Source of the DNA: Plotosus lineatus
Lineage: Eukaryota > Chordata > Actinopteri > Siluriformes > Plotosidae
Direction of reading: 5' to 3'
Length of the DNA: 64,000 nucleotides
Assembly (NCBI GenBank): GCA_024760905.1
Contig: CM045733.1
Span: forward strand, 19,471,501-19,535,500
In this document: positions 56,133 to 64,000 of the stretch, piece by piece
Layout: the number at the start of each line of letters is the position of its first letter
Numbering within the stretch: the first letter of the stretch is position 1
Position numbers and translations under genes: made by a program
Notes under the pieces: model-generated
The model's database searches: none
Seen by the model: the letters and a program-made list of their open reading frames with translations, nothing else
Told to the model about the DNA's origin: nothing

Positions 56133-57106
56133 CAGACGCTCCCCTACTTACGTTTTTAATTGGTTCCGGACAGCCGAACATAAGCTGAAAGTGAACGTAA
56201 GTTGTTAGTGACGCATGACGTGTGACGTTCATACTGTACTATACATTGATAAATACCATTGCCATATCTCATAAAACACCCCTAAATCAATTATTATAAA
56301 CATAACATTGTATATTATTTATATCAACATTAATTTTGAATAAGTCACTTTATTTATACCGAGTCACTTTACATGAAGCTTAAGACAGCCAATCAATGCT
56401 TACAATATGTGAAGTGCTCAATACCGAAAGTAGTGTACTTGCAAAAGCAGTGTACTTGCTGTGGGTTATACAGACTTCCTGTCTTTCCAGTGCACGAGGA
56501 TGCCGTTGAACTCGTTTAGAACACAGCCTGCACTGATGTGAATCCCAGCAAAGCGGAGCGTTCTTTCTTTTGTGTAAGTAAACTTTATTCAAGAGATGCA
56601 TACAAAGAATAAGTACAAATCCTAATTAATATTAATATAAAAATAAGTATACACTCTTAGGATTCTGCTAAAAGATAATAAATATCTGTAATTATTCTGT
56701 AATTTGTGCATTCGGGTTTTCATTCATATTACTGTACAACTCTCTTTGCTTAACTGAGTGTGCGTTAGATTGTGCCGATCTGAGCAGATAGTTAATTCAT
56801 CTCTGTGTGTGAGACTTGCACCCATGCTAGTAGGCTTACACTTCTGACCAACCATATTTGCTTAGGGTTACAAAAGTCCACAAAACAGTGTAAACACAAA
56901 GATCACAGAGACGACGTCTTAACACAAGGGTAACATGCTATATAACTGATATATATATACATACACTCAGTCTGTAGTTTGTAAACAATTAATGCAGCGT
57001 CATTACGTCAGCATACTATGTAGGTACGTCTAAACTCAAAATTTGGCTTTTTTTTTTTTTTTTTTGGGAAGAAAAAAACGGATGAACGGAAGTTGGGGCG
57101 CGTCTG
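56133..57106 (-). mobile_element. Tigger-C copy 4, about 974 bp
   Basis: Ends 'cagacgctcccctacttacg' and the inverse, TA at 56131-56132 and 57107-57108. The transposase start 'atggttggtcagaagtgtaa' lies on - near 56855-56836. It is inserted in the hAT element above, hence younger than it. Confidence 0.86.
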
Positions 57107-57630
57107 TAATGTGCTTATTATAGCCATTAATCTGGACTTAATCATTTTCACAATAATAATAATCATAAAAATAATACGAATTGTTTTCATTTTTTTTGTT
57201 GGTCAAAGTGTTTTATATATTGTGCTCCTGAGTTAATATTGCTGATCAATTTGAAATTATTATTTATTGATTTTATTTTATTTTTCTGCATCGAATGGTT
57301 CAAATTGTTGGTCAAAAATGTTTACAGTTTAAATAAGAATACTTTCTTTTATTTCAGGCAAATTGATGCACTTTAAATCTTTATGTTTAAAGACTTAAAA
57401 ATTGTTAATAAAGTTATTCTTTGTTGGAAGGTGATCTATATTTCTTTTTTTTTTTTGTATTTCATAATGTCAATAAGGATTTATGATGTTAATAAGGATA
57501 CAGTGTTGTGCAGAAGATTACTTATAACAATTTTTAGACAAATAACACTATTTATATTGGGGGGGGGGGTCCTCTTCCTAGTGGGGGGAACGACGACGAC
57601 AGAAAACAATTGAGAAGCACTGGTATATAG

Positions 57631-57965
57631 CTACACATCAGAAAAATACCTGTTTATATTTATATACAGTGATATCAACCTCACCTTTGTCAAATTAATA
57701 CTTCTGTCTGTCTAGAATATTACATCTGAATAGTAATATAGAACATTTGTATCTACATGACTATTCCCACCTTTACACTGTTCTTATCTGTACATAACTG
57801 CTTCTAACTGCATATACTGTCTATATTGCACTTGCTGCTGTCTGCACTTCCAATTGGATGCTAAACTGTATTTTATTATCCTGTATTTATACATATGCAA
57901 TGACAAAGTTGAATCTAATACATAAAAACACAACAAAGATAACAGCTTTAAAAAATAAATTATCA
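57631..57965. other. No feature recognised
   Basis: AT-rich, unassigned. Confidence 0.4.
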
Positions 57966-58187
57966 TCATCTTTTCCTTTCGGCTGTTCCCTTCAGGGGTC
58001 TCCAGAGCGAATCATCTGCCTCCATCTCACCCTGTCCTCTGCTGCATCTTCTCTTACACCAACTACCTTCATGTCCTCCTTCACCACATCCATAAATCGT
58101 CTCTTTGGTCTTCCTCTAGGCCAGGGGTTGGGAACCTTTTTAACCCAGCGAGCCAAAAAAAAGATATATTTTAAAATCTAATTCTCT

Positions 58188-58189
<2 letters not shown>

Positions 58190-58240
<51 letters not shown>
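58190..58240. repeat. (AT)n microsatellite
   Basis: About 25 AT units. Confidence 0.97.
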
Positions 58241-58243
<3 letters not shown>

Positions 58244-58407
58244 GGGTCGGCAACCTATGGCTGGTGAACCAGATGTAGCCATCAAGTAAAACAAAAACAG
58301 ATGAGTAAATCTTGCGCATTCAAATCCATACATCTATTTTCAATGCCACGTCACTGTGGCGTGCAGCAGCGAGCCAATCCTTTCTGTACTCCACTGTGTG
58401 GACAGTG

Positions 58408-58672
58408 GGCCGGTGGTGTAGTGGTTAGAGGGCTGGGCTCATGATCGGGAGGTTGTAAGTTCAAATCCCACTGAGACCCCCACTGTGCTAAGACCCCTGG
58501 GCAAGGTCTCAACCACAAGTGTGCCTCTGTTCACCCAGCAGTATAAATGGGTACCAGTAAAATATACTGGGAAGGTAACCTGCGATGGACTAGCGTCTCA
58601 TCCAGGAGGAGTTGAACTTCTGGTCGCTTCATGCAACGGAAACCGGGGCTAAGCACCGGCCTGATGAGCCTA
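58408..58672 (+). mobile_element. SINE B copy
   Basis: Head 'gggccggtggtgtagtggtt', B-box-like 'agttcaaatccc', 'cccagcagtataaatggg', 'gaaaccggggctaagcac'; it ends at 'ctgatgagcc', lacking the last 40 bp of the other copies. Confidence 0.82.
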
Positions 58673-58802
58673 CCTTTTTTCACACCACAGTGACGTGGCA
58701 TTGAAAATAGATTAATAGATTTAAATACGCGAGATTTATCCATCTGTTTTTATTTTATTTGATGGCTTTTTTTTTATATTTAAATGACAGTGAAATTATG
58801 TA

Positions 58803-59528
58803 CAGACAGTCGTCGACTTCCGACTGCTTTTGCTTCCAGCAGACCGGTTGTAAATCGATCTGGTCGTATGTCGACTTTCCATCAAAATACACTCACGCCA
58901 AACAAAAACAGATGAATGAATCTCCCGCATTTAAATCCTATACATCTATTTTCAATTCCACGTCACTCTGACATGCAGTGGAGAGCCAATCCTTTCTGTA
59001 CTCCACTGTGTGGGCAGTTCCGATAGTTTCAAACTCCAATTTTATTGGATTATAACAACAGCCACAGACTGCGCGTGTTGTTTTTGAGTAAAGAGATACA
59101 TTTCCCTCGCTTTGTTCAGCTCATTTCCACAAAGTCAAGCACAGCTGGCAAGCAAACACAAATGTACAGACATGGAAAAACTTCAACCCGCAGACCAGCT
59201 GATTGCCAAAAGTTGGGACGTGCTTCCTGACACATAAACACTGCAGCGTGTGAGTCCAATAAAATTAGAGTATCAAGGTATCGGACCCACCCACACAGAA
59301 AGGATTGGCTCTCCGCTTCGCGCCACAGTGACGTGGCATTGAAAGTAGATGAATAGATTTGCTCTGAGCAGTGAGAAAGTGAAGCTGCGTTATCTCCTGC
59401 TTGGCGTTTTAAGATGCTCGCGATGCCGGCAGCGCAAACAACTGTCGTACGATCGTACGTTCATGACTTTTGCGGTCATAAAGTTGATCAGACGTAACTC
59501 GCATAGTTCATAAGTCGACGACTCACTG
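58803..59528. mobile_element. Tigger-like element E, 726 bp
   Basis: Ends 'cagacagtcgtcgactt' and the inverse of 'aagtcgacgactcactg', TA at 58801-58802 and 59529-59530. It contains copies of the surrounding hAT blocks, so the order of events is not fully clear. Confidence 0.72.
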
Positions 59529-59585
59529 TATTCGTTATTCTGTTAAGAAAGGCCACCTGATTTATCTGAGAGCCAGATACAGTCA

Positions 59586-61019
59586 TCAAAAGAGCCACAT
59601 CTGGCTCGTGAGCCATAGATTCCTGACCCCTGCTCTAGGCCTTCTGCCTGGTTGTTCCAACCTCAGCATCCTACTACCAATATACTCACTATACCTCCTC
59701 TGTACATGTCTAAACCATCTCAGTCTAGCCTCTCTGACTTTGTCTCCAAAACCTCTTACAAGTGCTGTCTCTCTGATGTACTCATTCCTGATCCTATCCA
59801 TCCTCGTTACTCCCAAAGAGAACCTCAACATTTTCATCTCAGCTACCTCCAGCTCCGCCTCCTGTCTTTTCCCCAGGGCCACTGTTTCTAACCCATACAA
59901 CATCGTTGGCCTCAACACCGTCTTGTACACTTTTCCTTTCATTTTTGCCGATACCCTCCTATCACACCACACCGGACACTTTTCTCCAACCATTCCAACC
60001 TGCCTGCACACGCTTCTTCACCTCTTTTCCACACTCTCCATTGCTCTGGATTGTTGAGCCTAAGTACTTAAAATCCTCCACCTTTCTTATCTCTGCTCCC
60101 TGTAATCTCACCGTTCCTCTTGGGTCCTTGTCATTCATAAACATGTATTCTGTTTTACTGAGGCTAATCTTCATTCCCCCTCCTTTCCAGGGCATACTTC
60201 CACCTCTCTAGATTTTCCTGCACTTGTTCTCTGCTCTCACTACAGATCACAATGTCATCTGCAAACATCATAGTCCATGGGGAATCCTGTCTAACCTCGT
60301 CTGTCAGCCTGTCCATCACCATAGCAAACAAGAAGGGGCTGAGAGCTGACCCTTGATGCAGTCCCACCTCCACCTTGAACTCTTCTGTCACACCGACAGC
60401 ACACCTCACCACTGTCTTACATGTCCTGCACCACTCTAACATACTTCTCTGCCACTCCAGACTTCCTCATGCAATACCACAGTTCTTCTCTCGGCACCCT
60501 GTCCTATGCTTTCTCCAGATCCACAAAGGCACAATGCAGCTCCGTCTGACCTTCTCTGTACTTCTCCATTAACATCCTCAAGGCAAACACTGCATCTGTG
60601 GTGCTCTTTCTTGGCATGAAACCAAACTGTTGTTCACAAATGCTGACCTCTGCCCTTAGTCTAGCTTCCACTATTCTTTCCCATAACTTCATCGTATGGC
60701 TCATCAACTTTATCCCTCTGTAGTTGCCACAACTCTGCACGTCTCCCTTGTTCTTAAAAATGGGCACCAGCACACTTCTCCTCCATTCCTCTGGCATCCT
60801 CTCACTCTCTAAGACCTTGTTAAATGTTCTTGTCAGAAAATCTACTGATACCTCTCCTAGACACTTCCATACCTCCACCGGTATGTCATCAGGACCAACT
60901 GCCTTCCCATTCTTCATCCTCTTCAATGCCCTCCTCACTTCACCCTTACTAATCTTTGCTACTTCCTGGTCCTCAACGGTCACCTCTTCTACTCTTTTTT
61001 TCTCTCTCATTTTCCTCAT
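59586..61019 (-). pseudogene. RTE reverse transcriptase part of L2, frameshifted
   Basis: 61019-60504 carries 'KISKGEVRRALKRMKNGKAV', '[15 protein letters not shown]' and '[11 protein letters not shown]'; a deletion near 60420 removes residues around 'YDRC'; 60442-60164 has [15 protein letters not shown] and FADDIVICSE; 60195-59962 and 60011-59641 carry the C-terminal part in other frames. The last part (58121-57966) lies beyond the hAT insertion. Confidence 0.88.
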
Positions 61020-62510
61020 TCATCAGCTTTTCAACGTACTCTTTCCATCTTCTCAGCACACTTCTGTCATCAGTCAATACATTTCCCTCTCTGTCCTTTA
61101 TCAATGTAACTTGCTGCACGTCCTTCCCATCTCTATTTCTCTGCTGTGCCAACCTGTATAAATCATTTTCTCCCTCCTTACTTTCCAACCGAGCATACAA
61201 GTCATCAAACGCGCTCTGTTTGGCCTTTGACACTGCTACCTTTGCCTTACGCTGTGTCTCCCTGTACTCCTGTTTACTCTCTTCGGTTTTCTCAATGTCC
61301 CACTTCTTCTTAGCTAACCTCTTCCTTTGTACACACTGCTGCACTTCCTCATTCCACCACCAAGTCTCCTTATCTACTTTCCTTCCAGATGACACACCAA
61401 GTATTCTCATACCTGTCTCCCTGATCACATTGGCTATAGTTGTCCAGTCATCTGGAAGCAGTTCCTGACCACCTGTTTCACCACCAACTGTGCCTGTTTC
61501 AACTCCTCCTTGAAGACAACCCGACACTCTTCCTTTTTCAACTTCCACCACTTTGTCTTCTGCTCTGCCTTTGCCTTCTTGACCTTCCTCACCATCAGCA
61601 TCATCCTGCACACCACCATCCTATGCTGTTTGGCAACACTCTCACCCGCTACTACTTTGCAGTCACTGACTTTCTTCAAATTACATCGCCTGCACAAGAT
61701 GTAGTCTACCTGTGTGCTCCTACCTCCACTTTTATAAGGTTCCCTATGCTCCTCTCTCTTCTGTAAGAAAGTATTCACCACAGCCATTTCCATCCTTTTT
61801 GCAAAATCTACCAATGTCTGTCCTTCTGCGTTCCTGTCCTGGATACCAAACCTACCCATCACTTCCTCGTCCCCTCTGTTTCCTGCACCAACATGTCCAT
61901 TGAAGTCTGCCCCAATGACCACTCTTTCACCTCTGGGGGTACTCTGCATCACTTCATCTAACTCCCTCCAGAATCTCTCCTTCTCTTCTCGCTCACATCC
62001 TGTCTGTGGGGCATAAGCACTAACAACATTGACCATCACACCTTCAATTTCTAACTTGAGACTCATCACTCTGTCTGACACTCTTTTCACTTCTAGAACA
62101 TTCCTGACAAACTCCTCCTTTAAGATGACCCCGACTCCATTTCTCTTCCCATCCACACCATGAAAAAACAGCTTAAACCCTGCTCCTAAGCTTCTAGCCT
62201 TGCTACCTTTCCGCCTGGTTTCCTGAACACACAGTATGTCCACCTTTCTCCTCTGCATCATGTCAGCCATCTCTCTACCTTTTCCTGCCATAGTTCCAAC
62301 TTTCAAAGTCCCTACTTTCAGTCCTAGACTCATGCCTTTCCTCTTCTCTCTCTGGCAACGGACACGCCTCCCGCCTCTCCTTCTTCGACGTCTTCGACCA
62401 ACAGTAGTCCAATTTCCATCAGCACCCTGTTGGTTGACGGCACTGATGGCGGTCGTTGTTAACCCGGGCCTCGACCGATCCTGTATGTCATTCTTTCTTG
62501 TGATTCGCAT
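60973..62510 (-). pseudogene. RTE endonuclease and linker of L2
   Basis: 62510-61434 (358 codons) holds the same APE motifs as L1: CVQETRRKG (Trp of ETRW changed to Arg), SAYAPQTG, GADFNGHVG, QVDYILCRR. A frameshift near 61480-61600, with a short duplication ('caccaccaactgtgcctgtttca'-like), leads into 61611-60973, the linker up to the RT (VDKETWWWNEEVQQCV, NDLYRLAQQRNRDGKDVQQV). Confidence 0.88.
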
Positions 62511-62644
62511 AGTTTATTTGGCATTTGTTTTACGCCGGATGCCCTTCCTGACGCAACCCTCTGCATTTATCCGGGCTTGGGACCGGCGTGAGGGAGAGAC
62601 ACTGGTTTGTGCCCCCCCCTCACGGCTGCATTGGAGATATATAT

Positions 62645-63606
62645 CTTCTTTCTTTTTTTCCTTTCGGCTGTTCCCTTCAGGGGTCGCCACAGCAAATGAT
62701 CTGCCTCCATCTCTCCCTATCCTCTGCATCTTCTACTCTTACTCCAACGACCTTCATGTCCGCCTTCACCGCATCCATAAATCTTCTCTTTGGTCTTCCT
62801 CTGGGCCTTTTGCCTGGTAGTTCCAACCTCAGCATCCTACGACCAATATACTCACTATCCCTCCTCTGTACATGTCCAAACCATCTCAATCTAGCCTCTC
62901 TGACTTTGTCTCCAAAACATCTAACATGTGCTGTCCCTCTGATGTACTCATTTCTGATCCTATCCAGCCTCGTTACTCCCAAAGAGAACCTCAACATTTT
63001 CATCTCTGCTGCCTCCAACTCTGACTCCTGTCTTTTCCCTAGGGCCACTGTCTCTAAACCATACAACATCAATGGCCTCATCACCGTCTTGTACACTTTT
63101 CCCTTCATTCTTGCCGATACTCTCCTATCACACATCACACCGGACACTTTTCTCCATCCATTCCAACCTGCCTGCACGCGCTTCTTCACCTCTTTTCCAC
63201 ACTCTCCATTGCTCTGGATTGTTGAGCCTAAGTACTTAAAATCCTCCACCTTCTTTATCTCTGCCCCCTGTAACCTCAAAGTTCCTCTTGGGTCCTTGTC
63301 GTTCACACACATGTATTCTGTCTTACTAAGACTAACCTTCAATCCCCTCCTTTCCAGGGCATACCTCCACCTCTCTAGATTTTCCTCCACTTGGTCTCTG
63401 CTCTCACTACAGATCACGATGTCATCTGCAAACATCATAGTCCATGGAGATTCTTGTCTAACCTCGTCTGTTAGCCTGTCCATCACCATAGCAAACAAGA
63501 AGGGGTTGAGAGCTGACCCTTGATGCAGTCCCACCTCCACCTTGAACTCTTCTGTCACACCGACAGTACACCTCACCACTGTCTTACATCTCTCATACAT
63601 GTCCTG
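62645..63606 (-). mobile_element. RTE-type LINE L3, 5'-truncated
   Basis: The 3' end lies at about 62650, right beside the 5' end of L2. The 5' end breaks off at about 63606, inside the RT. Short atatata-like sequence on both sides (62635-62644 and 63609-63616) could be the target duplication. It is closer to L1 than to L2 in sequence. Confidence 0.85.
62677..63600 (-). CDS. RTE reverse transcriptase C-terminal half, intact frame
   Basis: 307 codons without interruption: [30 protein letters not shown], the catalytic FADDIVICSESRDQVEENLE, 'EYMCVNDKDPRGTLRLQGAE', 'FKYLGSTIQSNGECGKEV', 'KVYKTVMRPLMLYGLETVAL', 'RWFGHVQRRDSEYIGRRML', 'GRPKRRFMDAVKADM', ending CCGDP. The first Met is only the first one after the truncation. 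It shows the intact reading of regions broken in L1 and L2 and suggests recent activity of the family. Confidence 0.88.
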   Translation of the reverse strand: MYERCKTVVRCTVGVTEEFKVEVGLHQGSALNPFLFAMVMDRLTDEVRQESPWTMMFADDIVICSESRDQVEENLERWRYALERRGLKVSLSKTEYMCVNDKDPRGTLRLQGAEIKKVEDFKYLGSTIQSNGECGKEVKKRVQAGWNGWRKVSGVMCDRRVSARMKGKVYKTVMRPLMLYGLETVALGKRQESELEAAEMKMLRFSLGVTRLDRIRNEYIRGTAHVRCFGDKVREARLRWFGHVQRRDSEYIGRRMLRLELPGKRPRGRPKRRFMDAVKADMKVVGVRVEDAEDRERWRQIICCGDP

Positions 63607-64000
63607 CTATATATAATATTTTGGACACCTCTTAATTAATAGCTCAGAAATAACTACTCTTAAATAATAAAATAAATATTAGACAAAATTAAGTTAAATA
63701 TTTCACATGCACCTCAGATTAATACGGGTATCTTCTTAATAGATCACCTTAATAAGTACTTTTTGAGGGCTTGTTCGTACACAACTATTTTTTTTTTCTT
63801 TGTTTTGGTTGCTGCTGTCCACTCACATAATAGCATGTCTCTCGGCTTTACCTGTGCTATGAACTCAAGAACTAACAACAACCTTCAGAAAGTATCACCT
63901 CTCAGCAGAGTCCTTTGAAACACTGTCTTCATTGCACTGTTCTCAGATTTAAACTCACTGTGTGCTGTTCAGTTTTTGTTTGAGAAAATAGAAAAGAGAA
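63607..64000. other. No feature recognised
   Basis: AT-rich sequence to the window edge; nothing assigned. Confidence 0.4.

Larger units (their letters stand above)
55321..57622 (+). mobile_element. hAT transposon with 8-bp duplication
   Basis: Ends 'cagtggttctcaa' and the inverse of 'ttgagaagcactg' are flanked by the perfect octamer gtatatag (55313-55320 and 57623-57630). It contains part of a transposase gene, a long hairpin (55578-55665) and an inserted Tigger-C (56133-57106). Confidence 0.92.
58122..59632. mobile_element. hAT element inserted in L2
   Basis: Ends 'caggggttgggaacc' and the inverse of 'tcctgacccctg' with a perfect 8-bp duplication ctctaggc (58114-58121 and 59633-59640); the LINE sequence continues exactly across it. 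Inside are a second hAT-like end ('caggggtcggcaacctatgg' at 58241), a SINE B, a Tigger-like element and several inverse copies of a 'ccaatcctttctgtactcca' block. Confidence 0.9.
57966..62634 (-). mobile_element. RTE-type LINE L2, split by a hAT element
   Basis: The 3' end ('ttttcctttcggctgttccc' on +) is at about 57970 and the 5' leader ends near 62634. Removing the hAT at 58122-59632 leaves about 3.15 kb, equal to L1. Coding parts are broken. No clear target duplication was found; the 3' tail is (GAT)n-like. Confidence 0.88.

Noticed and set aside
62588..63523. 311-codon frame on + (also 37984-38604, 37542-38081 and 59608-60057 on +)
   Set aside because: These are antisense to RTE LINE coding sequence; the LINE protein motifs are on the minus strand.
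1..64000. Endogenous virus or LTR retrotransposon
   Set aside because: No long terminal repeats, primer-binding site, or gag/protease/envelope-like frames were seen; all reverse transcriptase sequence is of the non-LTR type.

Overview
The window looks like repeat-choked non-coding DNA of a teleost fish. Grounds: (GT)n/(TA)n microsatellites, several tRNA-headed SINE families, RTE-type LINEs, Tc1 elements with inverted/direct-repeat ends, hAT elements with 8-bp target duplications and Tigger/pogo elements with TA duplications. No bacterial gene, operon, CRISPR array or provirus was seen. SINE tails ending in the 'aaatgccgtaaatg' style are common in otophysan fishes, so an otophysan such as a catfish is possible; this is a weak inference.

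Layout. 1-2.1 kb: SINE pieces, then a CpG-rich block ending in a consensus splice donor, a candidate promoter and first exon on +. 2.29-5.16 kb: a large G-rich minisatellite with 51-bp, 276-bp and 542-bp periodicities. 8.5-11 kb: a candidate bidirectional promoter, a spliced 68-codon reading frame on -, exon-like pieces on +, and two inverted copies of an unusual composite SINE. 12-23 kb: nested Tigger, hAT and SINE insertions. 24.6-25.9 and 49.5-51.1 kb: two copies of one Tc1 family. 27.5-29.0 kb: a BED-finger-like reading frame and a small reading frame. 35.8-39.4 kb: a nearly full-length RTE LINE (19-bp TSD) inside a Tigger-like element. 41.5-42.4 kb: an ISL2EU-like element with a P2X7-type Cys-rich fragment. 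45.0-46.8 kb: a Tigger element holding a 1.1-kb palindrome. 52.6-53.7 kb: the decayed tail of a LINE with a restriction-like endonuclease. 55.3-57.6 kb: a hAT element with an inserted Tigger. 58.0-63.6 kb: two tandem RTE LINEs, one split by a hAT that itself holds other elements.

How the parts interact. The RTE LINE is the probable engine for SINE A: SINE A ends with the LINE 3' terminus and also carries a piece of the LINE 5' leader, as if the LINE interior had been deleted and a tRNA promoter added. SINE A has then built larger units: a composite carrying about 370 bp of foreign DNA, present twice, and a hybrid with SINE C, present twice. Most coding sequence is broken transposase or reverse transcriptase. 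Host-gene evidence is limited to short exon-like pieces that I could not assign to a known gene.

All coordinates come from reading by eye. Ends supported by target-site duplications are accurate to a base or two; the others are approximate.
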